Source: DASQFQ01 sp963802905 (GTDB lineage: Bacteria > Actinomycetota > Thermoleophilia > Solirubrobacterales > Solirubrobacteraceae). Taken from it: a DNA stretch of 64,000 bases. This document shows positions 43,719-53,334 of this stretch, piece by piece (position 1 is the first letter of the stretch; each line of letters opens with the position of its first letter). The stretch is from positions 1-64,000 of the forward strand of contig CAWDKH010000024.1 in NCBI GenBank assembly GCA_963802905.1. Reading direction: 5' to 3'. The notes beneath the pieces are model-generated. The model had not been told where the DNA came from, made no database searches, and worked only from the letters and a program-made list of their open reading frames with translations. The position numbers and the translations under genes were made by a program.

Positions 43719-46687
43719 GCCGCTTCGTCGCCCGAGTTGGCCTCGACGGCCTCTCGGACGCGCTCCGACGCGCGCTCGATCGCGGTCGGCACCCCGTTGC
43801 TCTCGCTGCCCTTCGGCTTCGCCGCGCGGCGGCGCGGAGCCGGCTTGGGCTTCGGCGCGGCCGCGGGCGGGACGGCGTCCTCGACCTCGGCCTTCGGCGC
43901 CCGCTTGCGGGGCGCGCGCTTGGGCTTGGCCTCGTCGGCCGCCTTCGTTTCCTTCGGGGCGCGCTCGGACGTGGCCGCAACCTTCTTCGGCGCGCGCTTG
44001 CGCGCCGGCTTCGGCTTCTCCTCGGCGGCGGGCGCCTCGGCGGTCGGCTGCTCGGCTTCGACCTGCTTCGGCGCGCGCTTGCGCGGAGCGCGCTTCGGCT
44101 TCGGCTTCGGCTCGGCCTCGCCCTCGTCCTCCGCAACCTGCGGCGCCTCGGCCACAACAATGTCGCGATCCGGATCGGCGTCGCGCTTGGCTCCGCGCCG
44201 GCGACGCGAGGGCCTCGACCTCCCGCCGGTCCCCTCGGAAGACCCCTCCTCGACCGTCGACGCCGCCCCCACGGCCTCGACCGGAGCCTGCGACTCGCCG
44301 CCCTTGCCCTTCTTGCGCCGCCGCTGCCCGCGGCGGCCCTTGCCGCCCTTGGGGAAGTTCCGCAGCAGCTCACGCGCCAGCGCGGCCGGCTTGCGCGACA
44401 TGCGGGTGCGGGCGCCGTTGATGACCTCGCCCGACTCTGCGGTGTGCGGCAAAGCCGCCGCCAGCAGCGCCGCGGCCAGGCGGCGATCCTGCTGCCGCGC
44501 GGCGTGGACGAGCCGGCGGGCGTTGCGCGCGTGGGCGCCGCCACTCGAGTTCACGAGCAGCCCCAGGAGCCGCTTCGTCTCGGGCCAGCGCTGGACCGCG
44601 TACTCCTCGTGGACCTCGCGCGTCATCTCCGCGCACGCCCAGATCCAGTTGTTGGCCTGGTCGCGGCGGCCGATCTTCTTCTCGGCCAGCGCCTGCAGGA
44701 CGACCTTGACGCCCTCGCGCTTCTCGTCGCGCGGCCAGCCGGCGATCATCTCGATCGCGCGGTCGAACGCCTCGGCGTCGCGTGACGCGGCGATCTCCTG
44801 CAGCGCGCGGATCCGCAGCTGCGGGTTCTTGTTGCGCTCGACGGCGGTCAGCAGGAACGCGCGCTTGAGCTCGCCGCCCTCGTCGAAGTGCAGCATCGCC
44901 CGCGCGCGGCGCCAACCGGCCGGAGCCACGCGGGCACCCGCCAGCGCGGCCCACTGGACCTGCTCGCCGTAGTCGAGGTACTCGACGGCGATCCGCCACA
45001 GCTCGCGCTCGAAGACCTCGATCCGCCGGTTCTCGTCGGCGGTGACCGGGACGACCCGGCGCTCGACGCGGAGGCGGCGCCCGCGACCGCGGCGGACCGG
45101 GCCGACGACGATCGCGCCGCCGCGGTAGACGTCGCGGTCGAGCAGAGAGTGCAGCGTCACGACGGGGTCGTCGTGCTTGGTCGCCGGGTGGACGAAGTCG
45201 ACGACGATGCCCGCCTCCTTGCCCGGCTGGCGGCGCGTGACGCGGCCGACCCGCTGCTGGTAGATGCGCTTCGACGCCGTGGGGGCGAGGTGCATGCAGA
45301 CCGTGGCGCGCGGTGAGTTCCAGCCCTCCGCGAGCAGCTGCGCGTTGACCAGCACGTCGATGTCGCCGCGCTCGTAGGCGGCGAGGATCCGGGCCAGCTC
45401 GCGCTTCTTGGTCTCGCCGGAGACCGCCTGCGCCTTCATGCCGACGTCGCGGAACGCCTGCGCGACGTTGTAGGCGTGGCGCACGCCGGCCGAGTAGACG
45501 ACGCCCGGGACGCCGTTGAAGCGCGTCTTGTAGAGGTCGGCGACCGCGAGGTTGAACGGCAGCTGGTCGAGCAGCTCAGCCAGCAGCTCCTGGTCGAACT
45601 CGGTGTCGACCTCGCCGCGGCGCAGCGGCACCTTGGCGATCGTGCGCACGCCCGGCCCCGGCGGGATCCTCACGCAGCGCAGCGGCGCGATCACCCCTCG
45701 GCGGGCGGCCTGGGCCAGGTCGAAGCGCGACGTCTGCGTCGGGAAGAGGTCGGTGACGTGACGGGCGATCAGCGCGCCCGTCGCGGTCATGCCGACGAAC
45801 ACCGGGCCGGTCCAGGCGCGGATCGCGGCTGACGTCTTCTCGCCCAGCGCGGTGTGCGCCTCGTCGCAGATGACGATCGTGTAGGCGTCGGAGATCTTGC
45901 CCGCGTTGCGGACGAACCACTGGTAGGTCTCGACGGTGACGGGGCCGTTGCCCGGGTCCTTGTCGCCCAGCAGCGCCGGGGAGATCCGCTTGGCGTAGCC
46001 GCGGTCGCGCAGCTCGCCGTGGAACTGGTCGACGAGGTTGCGGCGGTGGGTGAGGATCAGCAGGCCACCGGTGCGGGAGGCCTCGGCGAAGCCGAGCGCG
46101 GCCACCGTCTTGCCGGCGCCGGTCGCGTGCTCGAACCAGAAGCGCTTCGCGGCGTTGGGATCGTCGGCGGCCTCGGTGACGTCCTCGTCCGGGTCCGACC
46201 AGTCGACGGGATCCTCGTCGGCGTCGTCCTCCTCCTGCAGCTCCTCGGGCAGATCCTCCTCGCCCGGCAGGCCCGAGGGCGCGAGCTCGACCGGCTCGTC
46301 GGCGACCGCGCCGTTCGTGCGCCCGTTGCCGTTGCGCTGCGACTCCGCCAGCAGCGCGGTCAGCGTGCCCGACAGCGCGTCGACCTGGTGGGCCGAGAGC
46401 ACCGTCCCGTCGACGAGCGCGGGCTCGTCCTGGGAGAGGATGCGGTCGAGGCCCAGCAGCAGCGACCAGCGGCGCCGCCAGTGCGTCGAGGGCACCTTGG
46501 CGCCTTCGTCGAGCTCGACCAGTGCCGCATCGAGCGCCTTGCGCCGCGGGGTGCCGGGCGCGAGCGCGCTCGCGGGCTCCTCGCCCTCGAGCAGGAAGGG
46601 CTCACGGGCGAACAAAGCCGCCCGCTCGAGATCGTCGGAAGATGGAAGGGATGCGACCGCGACGGCCGCTGACTCAGGCTCAGCCAT
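43715..46687 (-). CDS. DEAD/DEAH-box (superfamily 2) helicase with acidic insert and basic C-terminal tail
   Basis: A 990-aa SF2 helicase. A Q-like segment (LSAHQVDALSGTLTALL, near residue 105) is separated from Walker A (EHATGAGKT, about 186-194) by a roughly 60-residue acidic linker. Motif II is VICDEAH, motif III VGMTATG and motif VI QQRVGRVTRRQ. A helical region follows to about residue 740. The last 240 residues are low complexity and strongly basic, with KRAPRKRAPK-type repeats alternating with Glu/Ala-rich linkers. Such tails bind nucleic acid. It probably acts on DNA or RNA at the nucleoid or ribosome. No partner nuclease is nearby. Confidence 0.88.
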   Translation of the reverse strand: MAEPESAAVAVASLPSSDDLERAALFAREPFLLEGEEPASALAPGTPRRKALDAALVELDEGAKVPSTHWRRRWSLLLGLDRILSQDEPALVDGTVLSAHQVDALSGTLTALLAESQRNGNGRTNGAVADEPVELAPSGLPGEEDLPEELQEEDDADEDPVDWSDPDEDVTEAADDPNAAKRFWFEHATGAGKTVAALGFAEASRTGGLLILTHRRNLVDQFHGELRDRGYAKRISPALLGDKDPGNGPVTVETYQWFVRNAGKISDAYTIVICDEAHTALGEKTSAAIRAWTGPVFVGMTATGALIARHVTDLFPTQTSRFDLAQAARRGVIAPLRCVRIPPGPGVRTIAKVPLRRGEVDTEFDQELLAELLDQLPFNLAVADLYKTRFNGVPGVVYSAGVRHAYNVAQAFRDVGMKAQAVSGETKKRELARILAAYERGDIDVLVNAQLLAEGWNSPRATVCMHLAPTASKRIYQQRVGRVTRRQPGKEAGIVVDFVHPATKHDDPVVTLHSLLDRDVYRGGAIVVGPVRRGRGRRLRVERRVVPVTADENRRIEVFERELWRIAVEYLDYGEQVQWAALAGARVAPAGWRRARAMLHFDEGGELKRAFLLTAVERNKNPQLRIRALQEIAASRDAEAFDRAIEMIAGWPRDEKREGVKVVLQALAEKKIGRRDQANNWIWACAEMTREVHEEYAVQRWPETKRLLGLLVNSSGGAHARNARRLVHAARQQDRRLAAALLAAALPHTAESGEVINGARTRMSRKPAALARELLRNFPKGGKGRRGQRRRKKGKGGESQAPVEAVGAASTVEEGSSEGTGGRSRPSRRRRGAKRDADPDRDIVVAEAPQVAEDEGEAEPKPKPKRAPRKRAPKQVEAEQPTAEAPAAEEKPKPARKRAPKKVAATSERAPKETKAADEAKPKRAPRKRAPKAEVEDAVPPAAAPKPKPAPRRRAAKPKGSESNGVPTAIERASERVREAVEANSGDEAA

Positions 46688-46856
46688 GAAAGGCTCGACT
46701 AATCGACGTAAGGGAGAAGTCGCGTGGACCTCCGCGCGACTTCGAGCAACCCGGACCGCAATGGGGAGGCGTCGTCTGGAGCGCCTGCCCGGGAAGCAAC
46801 GCATATTCAAGCAGAGTCCAGCCCGAGCTTCGACCGATCTGCCACCGTATGTCCCG

Positions 46857-47429
46857 ATGCGACGGTTTACGGCCATTCTTGCCGGGCTTGTCCTGGTCGC
46901 GGTGTTGGTCGTCGGCCTGCGGCAGGCCGGCGGAGACAGCCCGCAGAAACGCGATTTCGACCTTGCGCACGCCAAGCGCGAGCTGGCCGGCGCGCCCGCC
47001 CCGCTGACTGCGCTCCACGAACAGTCAGCTGAGCTGCTCCCCGGCGGTCCGAAGGCGTTCCGCAAGCGCCTCGCGGCGCTCAAGGGCTACCCCGTGGTCG
47101 TCAACAAGTGGGCATCGTGGTGCGCCCCGTGCCGCACCGAGTTCCCGATCTTCCAGCAGCAGGCCGTGTCCCAAGGCAAGAAGGTCGCGTTCATCGGCGT
47201 CAACGCCGGCGATTCGACGAGCCCCGCGCGCCGCTTCCTGAGCGCCACGCCGCTGCCGTTCCCGTCCTACCTCGACCCGGACGAGGACATCGCGAAGTCG
47301 ATCAAGGCGCCGGCGAACTACCCGATCACCGTGTTCTTCGACCGCCGTGGCAAGCTCGCCTACGTGCACCAGGGCGGCTACCGGCGCGAATCCGACCTCG
47401 TCGACGACATGCAGCGCTACCTCTCTTGA
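46857..47429 (+). CDS. Thioredoxin-fold TlpA/ResA-like membrane-anchored protein
   Basis: A 190-aa thiol-disulfide oxidoreductase with an N-terminal signal anchor (FTAILAGLVLVAVLVVGL). The active site WASWCAPCRTEFPIF is near residue 85 and the cis-Pro is in NYPITVFFD. Proteins of this type reduce apocytochrome c or other exported proteins, which would fit the cytochrome c genes 8 kb away. ATG 46857 gives a clean anchor. The upstream 169 bases (46688-46856) carry the divergent starts of this gene and the helicase. GNAT starts on its stop (TGATG). Confidence 0.88.
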   Translation: MRRFTAILAGLVLVAVLVVGLRQAGGDSPQKRDFDLAHAKRELAGAPAPLTALHEQSAELLPGGPKAFRKRLAALKGYPVVVNKWASWCAPCRTEFPIFQQQAVSQGKKVAFIGVNAGDSTSPARRFLSATPLPFPSYLDPDEDIAKSIKAPANYPITVFFDRRGKLAYVHQGGYRRESDLVDDMQRYLS

Positions 47430-47860
47430 TGGCCGTCGAGGTTCGCCGGCCCCGCGACGAGCACGAGCTCGCCGCCGCCCTCGCTCTGCGCGAGGCGGTC
47501 TTCGTGGGCGAGCAGGGCGTCACCGTCGCCGCCGACCGCGACGGCCTCGACCCCGGGGCGCTGCAGCTGGTGGCGGTCGAGGACGAGCTCCTCGGCACCT
47601 GCCGGATGCTGATCGAGCCGGGCGGCACGGCGCGCTTCGGCCGCCTGTGCGTGCGCCCCAGCGCGCGCGGGCGCGGCGTTGCCGCCGCGCTGCTGGAGGC
47701 CGCCGAGCGCGAGGCACGCGCCGCCGGAGCGGTCCGGATCGGTATGCATGCCCAGACCGACGCCCTGCCGCTGTACGAGCGCGCGGGCTACACCCCCTAC
47801 GGCGACCGCTTCGACGAGGAAGGCATCGAGCACGTCGGGATGGAGAAGCATTTGACATGA
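47429..47860 (+). CDS. GNAT-family acetyltransferase
   Basis: A 143-aa GNAT protein of the ElaA/YjcF-like type: EVRRPRDEHELAAALALREA, VFVGEQGV, RFGRLCVRPSARGRGVAAAL (acetyl-CoA pyrophosphate loop) and PLYERAGYTPYGDRFDEEGI. It should acetylate a small amine or protein N-terminus; the substrate is unknown. It is translationally coupled to the TlpA-like gene upstream (TGATG) and to the GalT-like gene downstream (ATGA). Confidence 0.88.
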   Translation: MAVEVRRPRDEHELAAALALREAVFVGEQGVTVAADRDGLDPGALQLVAVEDELLGTCRMLIEPGGTARFGRLCVRPSARGRGVAAALLEAAEREARAAGAVRIGMHAQTDALPLYERAGYTPYGDRFDEEGIEHVGMEKHLT

Positions 47861-48837
47861 ACGAGCTCCGCATCGACCCGCTCACCGGCCTGAAGGCGAT
47901 CATCGCGGCGGGCCGCGCGTCGCGCCCCGGCGGGGGCTTCCACAGCGACCCGGCCGATCCGGTCGATCCCGAGAAGGACCCGTTCCTCGAGGGCCATGAG
48001 GACCAGACGCCGCCCGAGGTGTGGGCCCATCGCCCCGGTGGCGGGCCGCCCGACTCGCCCGGCTGGCTCGTGCGCTCGGTCCCGAACCTCTATCCAGCCG
48101 TCAGCCCGGAAGCCGAGGCGCCTGCCCCGCATCCCAACCCGGACCTGTTCACCGCGCAGGCGGCGGCGGGAGCGCAAGAGGTGATCGTCAACGCCCCGGA
48201 CCCGGTGACCTCGCTCGCCGACCTCACCGTGGAGCAGGTCGAGACCGCCGCGATGGCCTGGCGCACCCGCATCAAGGCCCACTCCGACGCCGCGTTCGTC
48301 CACCTGCTGGTCAACGAGCGCCGCGAGGGCGGCGCGTCGCTGCCGCACACGCACGCGCAGCTCTACGCGCTGCCGTTCGTCCCCGCCGCCGTGGCCCGCG
48401 AGCGCGAGCGCTTCACCGCCTACGCGACGCGCACGATGGGCGGCAACCTGCTCGGCGACCTGCTGCAGGAGGAGGTGCGGCTGCGCGACCGCATCGTGGC
48501 GATCGACGAGCACGCGGTGCTGCTGGCGCCCTACGCCTCGCGCCTGCCGTTCCAGCTCATGCTCGTCCCGCGCCGCGCGCACGCCCGCTTCGAGGACCAG
48601 GGCCCGACCGGCGCGGCACTGCTGCACGACGCGCTGCTGCGCCTGCGCCGCCGCCTCGGCGCCTCGCCGCCGCTGAACCTGTGGATCCGCACCGCGCCAC
48701 AGGGCGCCGACACGTTCTGCTGGCGGATCGACATCCTGCCCCGGCTGACGCACCTGGCCGGGCTCGAGCTCGGCGCCGGCACGCACCTCTGCGTCGTCGC
48801 GCCCGAGGTCGCCGCCCAAGAGCTTCGGGACGTCTGA
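47857..48837 (+). CDS. Galactose-1-phosphate uridylyltransferase-like HIT-superfamily protein
   Basis: A 326-aa GalT-related nucleotidyl transferase. N-terminal ELRIDPLTGLKAIIAAGRAS and VRSVPNLYPAV match the GalT N-half. The HIT-type active site reads SLPHTHAQLYALPFVP near residue 165, compared with HPHGQ in GalT, so the nucleophilic His is kept. A second half (SRLPFQLMLVPRRAHARFED) follows. It probably transfers a nucleotidyl group to a sugar phosphate or acts as a phosphorylase (ApaH-like). No galE/galK gene is near. Confidence 0.82.
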   Translation: MNELRIDPLTGLKAIIAAGRASRPGGGFHSDPADPVDPEKDPFLEGHEDQTPPEVWAHRPGGGPPDSPGWLVRSVPNLYPAVSPEAEAPAPHPNPDLFTAQAAAGAQEVIVNAPDPVTSLADLTVEQVETAAMAWRTRIKAHSDAAFVHLLVNERREGGASLPHTHAQLYALPFVPAAVARERERFTAYATRTMGGNLLGDLLQEEVRLRDRIVAIDEHAVLLAPYASRLPFQLMLVPRRAHARFEDQGPTGAALLHDALLRLRRRLGASPPLNLWIRTAPQGADTFCWRIDILPRLTHLAGLELGAGTHLCVVAPEVAAQELRDV

Positions 48838-48886
48838 CGGACAACCGTTGTATTGGGCGCGCCCACCGCGCGCCGATGACGAGGGT

Positions 48887-51800
48887 GTGGACGAACGGAA
48901 TCGTTCCGACGTGTCGGGCTGGGCCGGACTCGAGCGGATAGCCCTCAGCACAGCGGGCGTTTTGACTGCTGCCTTCGGGGTGGCGGTGCTGCTCGGCGGC
49001 ACCTCGTCGGTCCCCGTCCTGCGCGACATCCACCAGGCGTGGCCGTCCGTGAGCCCCGCGCTCGCGCTGTGGCTGCTCGTCTCGGGCATCGCGCTCGTCG
49101 CGCTCGGCTCGAGCCCCGAGGCGCTCGGCTCGTGGACCCGCGACCTGCGCCTGAGCCAGCCGCGCCAGACGCTGGTGCTCGCGCTCGCAGCCCTGGCGAC
49201 CGTGCTCGCCACCTGCGTGGCGGTCGCCCACGGCGACCGCGAGCGCGAGCAGCGCCACGAACGCCAGCTCGCGATCGCCGAGAACGACATGATCCACGCC
49301 ACCGTCGGGCCGATCGACCGGCTCACCGACGTCGCCTCAACCGTGCAGGGACCGCTGTCGGTGCGGCGCTCGCAGTTCGACGCGCTCGCCGCGCGCCTGT
49401 TCGACCAGCGCGCGCTGACCTCGGTCGCCCTCGCCCGCAGCGCCGGCGGCGGCGCGTCGGTGCGCTCCGGCGCCGACGAGGCCCGCGGGCGCCCCCAGCG
49501 CTTCACGATCGTGTTCTCGAGCTCGCACGGCAAGGGCAGCCCGACGCGCGAGGCGGTCGAGCAGTCGGCCGGCCGCGCCGCGCTGCAGGGCGCGATCCGC
49601 TCCGGCGAGACGCGCGCCACCGAGATCCTGCCCGCCGTCGACGGCTCGCCGCAGAGCATCGCCGTCGCCGTGCCCGTCCGCGCCGCCGGTTCCGGCGCGT
49701 CCGGCGCGTTCCTGACCACCTTCTCGGCCGAGGGCGTCCGCGATGCCGTGGCCTCGCACCTACAGGAGGGCACGGGCGTGGCGGTCGTGGAGGGCGACGC
49801 GCCTGCCACCGGCCTCCGCCACCCGCTGCGCAAGCGCGTGCGGCTCGGTGACCGCGTATGGACGGTGGCGGTCGAGCAGCCCGCCGCGCGCCAGGGGCTC
49901 GCGCTCGCCACGCTGTTGGTCGGCGGCCTGCTGACGATCCTGATCGCGGTCGTGGGCTCGCAGTCGCTGCGCCGGGAGCGCGACGCGCTCGGGCTGATCG
50001 CCATCCGCCGCGCCGAGCGCGACCGTGCCGAGCTCGCAAGGCTCGAGGCCGAGCAGCGCTCGCGCGTGCTCGCCGAGACCTCCACTGACCTGATCTGCGT
50101 GCTCGAGCCCGACGGCGCGGTGCGCTACGCCTCCCCCGCCTGCCGCGACCTGCTGGGGCTCGAGCCCGAGCAGCTCCTCGGCCGGGCGTTCACCGACCTC
50201 GTGCACGAGGACGACGCGGCCGGCGTCGCGGTCCTGCTCGGCGGTCGCGAGGGGGCGCCCGTCTCGATCACGCACCGCATGCGCCGCGCACAGGGCACGG
50301 TGTGGGTGGAGACGCGCCTGCGCGTCGTGCGCGATCCCGCGACCGGCGCCGTCGTCGAGAGCCACGCGACCGTCCGCGACGTCGCCGAGCGCATGCAGTC
50401 CCAGGCCGCGCTGGCCGAGGCCGAGGAGCGCTTCCGCTCCGCCTTCGAGGAGGCGCCGATCGGGATGGCGCTGACCTCGCCCGACTTCCGCTTCCTGCGG
50501 GTCAACCGCGCGCTGTGCGAGATCACCGGCTACACACCCGCGCAGCTCGAGGGCCTGCCGGTGGCCTCGATCACCCACCCCGACGACCTCAAGGCCGACT
50601 GGGAGGCGCGCGGGGCGATGCTCGAGGGCGAGCTCTCCGGCCACCGCGCCGAGCGCCGGTACCTGCACGCCTCCGGCAGCGCGGTGTGGGTGGCGATCAA
50701 CTCGACGCTGGTGCGCGACGCCGACGGCAAGCCGCTGCACTTCCTCTCGCAGATGCAGGACGTCACCGAGCGCCGCCGCCACGAGGCCGAGCTGCGCCAC
50801 ATGGCCGACCACGACCCGCTCACCGGCCTGCTCAACCGCCGCTCGTTCGAGCGCGAGCTCGAGCGCCACGTCTCCTACGTCGAGCGCTACGGCCCGAAGG
50901 GCGCGGCGATCGTGCTCGACCTCGACCACTTCAAGACGATCAACGACACGCTCGGCCACTCGGCCGGCGACGAGCTGATCGTGCGCGTCGCCCACGCGCT
51001 GCGCAGCCGCCTGCGCGAGTCCGACGTGCTCGCCCGCCTCGGCGGCGACGAGTTCGCGATCCTGCTCCCCGAGGCCACGCCGGAGGAGGCCGACGCGGTC
51101 GCCGCCGCCGTGCTCGACTCGGTGCGCACGCTTGCCGTCCCGACCGCCACGGGCCGCACGCGCACGGTCACCGCGAGCCTCGGCATCGCGCTGTTCGACA
51201 GCAGCGAGCGGATCACCGGCGAGGACGTGCTCGTCAACGCCGACCTCGCGATGTACGACGCCAAGGAGTCCGGGCGCGACCAGCTCGCCGCCTACGACGC
51301 TCCGGAGCGCCCCGAGACGCGGATCGAGGCGCGCATCTCGTGGGCGGACATGATCCGCGACGCGCTCGCCGAGGACCGCTTCGTCCTGCACGCGCAGCCG
51401 ATCATCGACCTCGCGAGCGGCGAGGCGACCCAGTACGAGCTGCTGCTGCGGATGCGCGGCCCCGACGGCGAGCTGATCGGCCCGTCCGCGTTCCTCCCCG
51501 TGGCCGAGCGCTTCGACCTGATGGCGGCGATCGACCGCTGGGTGGTGGCGCGCGCGATCCGCATGGTCGGCACCGAGCTGCGCGCCGGCCGCCGCCTGGT
51601 CGTCGAGGTCAACATCTCCGGCCGCTCCGCCGGAGACCCGGAGCTGCTCGAGCTGATCGAGCACGAGCTCCAGGCCAACGAGGTCTGCCCGAGCCAGATC
51701 ATCTTCGAGATCACCGAGACGATCGCGGTCTCCAACATCCCGCGCGCCCAGCACTTCGCGGCCCGCCTCGCCGACCTCGGCTGCCGCTTCGCGCTCGACG

Positions 51801-52099
51801 ACTTCGGCGCCGGCTTCGGCTCCTTCTACTACCTCAAGCACCTACCGTTCGACTACCTCAAGATCGACGGCGAGTTCGTGCGCCACTCGGCCGCCGACCC
51901 GACCGACCAGCTCGTCATCCAGGCGGTCGTCGACATCGCGCGCGGCCTCGGCAAGCGCACGGTCGCCGAGCACGTCGGCGACAGCGAGACGGCCGAGCTG
52001 CTGCGGCGCATGGGCGTCGACCACGCCCAGGGCTTCCACCTCGGCGAGCCGGCCCCGCTGGGCGACTGGCTGCCCGAGGCCGAGGTCGCGCTGACGTAG
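48887..52099 (+). CDS. Membrane GGDEF-EAL protein with two PAS domains
   Basis: A protein of about 1070 aa that makes and/or degrades c-di-GMP. Three hydrophobic helices (about 18-112) and a fourth near 340-362 bracket an external CHASE-like sensor region. PAS domains lie at about 400-510 and 520-640. GGDEF at 650-810 has an intact LARLGGDEFAILLPEA. EAL at 825-1070 reads YELLLRM, with NISGRS, FEITETIA, LDDFGAGFGSFYYLK and KIDGEF retained, so phosphodiesterase activity is plausible. GTG 48887 is chosen; the frame also contains an earlier TTG at 48848. Confidence 0.9.
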   Translation: MDERNRSDVSGWAGLERIALSTAGVLTAAFGVAVLLGGTSSVPVLRDIHQAWPSVSPALALWLLVSGIALVALGSSPEALGSWTRDLRLSQPRQTLVLALAALATVLATCVAVAHGDREREQRHERQLAIAENDMIHATVGPIDRLTDVASTVQGPLSVRRSQFDALAARLFDQRALTSVALARSAGGGASVRSGADEARGRPQRFTIVFSSSHGKGSPTREAVEQSAGRAALQGAIRSGETRATEILPAVDGSPQSIAVAVPVRAAGSGASGAFLTTFSAEGVRDAVASHLQEGTGVAVVEGDAPATGLRHPLRKRVRLGDRVWTVAVEQPAARQGLALATLLVGGLLTILIAVVGSQSLRRERDALGLIAIRRAERDRAELARLEAEQRSRVLAETSTDLICVLEPDGAVRYASPACRDLLGLEPEQLLGRAFTDLVHEDDAAGVAVLLGGREGAPVSITHRMRRAQGTVWVETRLRVVRDPATGAVVESHATVRDVAERMQSQAALAEAEERFRSAFEEAPIGMALTSPDFRFLRVNRALCEITGYTPAQLEGLPVASITHPDDLKADWEARGAMLEGELSGHRAERRYLHASGSAVWVAINSTLVRDADGKPLHFLSQMQDVTERRRHEAELRHMADHDPLTGLLNRRSFERELERHVSYVERYGPKGAAIVLDLDHFKTINDTLGHSAGDELIVRVAHALRSRLRESDVLARLGGDEFAILLPEATPEEADAVAAAVLDSVRTLAVPTATGRTRTVTASLGIALFDSSERITGEDVLVNADLAMYDAKESGRDQLAAYDAPERPETRIEARISWADMIRDALAEDRFVLHAQPIIDLASGEATQYELLLRMRGPDGELIGPSAFLPVAERFDLMAAIDRWVVARAIRMVGTELRAGRRLVVEVNISGRSAGDPELLELIEHELQANEVCPSQIIFEITETIAVSNIPRAQHFAARLADLGCRFALDDFGAGFGSFYYLKHLPFDYLKIDGEFVRHSAADPTDQLVIQAVVDIARGLGKRTVAEHVGDSETAELLRRMGVDHAQGFHLGEPAPLGDWLPEAEVALT

Positions 52100-52241
52100 G
52101 CGGGTTCGACCGCCGCGACGGCACGAGTGTCGGCTCAGGGTCGCTATGCGACCTCGAGACGACATTCGTGGGCGCGGGGCGGTTCCAACCCGACCCCTAC
52201 CCGGCCGCCGTTGACGTTCGCCCAGCCCTACTCTCCGCCCC
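52100..52241 (+). promoter_or_regulatory. Promoter region of dtd
   Basis: A 142-base gap without a convincing ORF. TACTCT (52229-52234) lies 7 bases before the dtd ATG, with no Shine-Dalgarno. A TTGACG (52211-52216) is only 12 bases further upstream, too close for a standard -35. No terminator-like hairpin is seen after the GGDEF-EAL gene. Confidence 0.45.
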
Positions 52242-52658
<417 letters not shown>

Positions 52659-52674
52659 GTACCCTCCGCCGCCG

Positions 52675-53334
52675 ATGCCGCCTGAAGACCGCTTCGTCAT
52701 CCGCTTCGCCGCCGAGCCGCCCCAGGACGGGCTGCCGTCCGGCCGCTGGGCCGACACACTGACCGCCGAGTTCCTTGAAGCCTGCCTGCGGATCGACTCC
52801 GACGGCGAGGATCTCGGGGAGGCCGGCGTGCCGAACTGGTACCCCGACCGCACCTGGAACGGCCGCACTTACATCCCGGTGACCGCGCGCACCACGACGA
52901 ACCTGGAGGTATTCGGCTACGTCTCCTTCCTCCCCGGCGACCCCGACGGGAGCGGCGACGAGCAGGAGCCGAGCGACTTCGCGGCCAGCGCCGACTTCAC
53001 CGACGAGCTCGCCGAGACCCATCCGGAATGGCGGATGGACCTCTGCGACGAGGTCATCGGCACCTGGCGCGGCGAGTCCGGGAATCAGGCCGACATGACG
53101 CTCGTGTGGGGCGTCCCGCAGATCCGCGGCGGCGTCATCGCGACCGCCGAGCTCGCCGAGCTGTGCGTCGACCAGTGCCTGCTGGTCGAGGACCGCTTCA
53201 CGCTGATCGCGCCCGACGACTACCGCAAGGACTTCCTCGACATCAAGCTGTTCAACGTCCGCGGCGAAGAGCTGGCCAGCGAGTCGCTCTACGCCGAGGA
53301 CGGTGAAGACGACGAGGACGAGGACGAGAGTTAG
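52675..53334 (+). CDS. Conserved acidic protein of unknown function, 219 aa
   Basis: A 219-aa soluble protein, strongly acidic and ending in a run of Asp/Glu (DGEDDEDEDES). Tryptophan-rich patches (NWYPDRTWNGRTYIPV, ETHPEWRMDL, GTWRGES) and a beta-rich centre suggest one globular domain. Two cysteines form LCVDQCLLV. No signal peptide or membrane segment. I do not recognise a family. TACCCT (52660-52665) lies 9 bases before the ATG. Its TAG overlaps the stop of the convergent clpP gene (shared TTAG). Confidence 0.7.
   Translation: MPPEDRFVIRFAAEPPQDGLPSGRWADTLTAEFLEACLRIDSDGEDLGEAGVPNWYPDRTWNGRTYIPVTARTTTNLEVFGYVSFLPGDPDGSGDEQEPSDFAASADFTDELAETHPEWRMDLCDEVIGTWRGESGNQADMTLVWGVPQIRGGVIATAELAELCVDQCLLVEDRFTLIAPDDYRKDFLDIKLFNVRGEELASESLYAEDGEDDEDEDES

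Noticed and set aside
47857..48837. GalT-like gene as part of a Leloir galactose pathway
   Set aside because: No galK, galE or galactose transporter lies near, and the active site is HTHAQ rather than HPHGQ, so only superfamily membership is supported.
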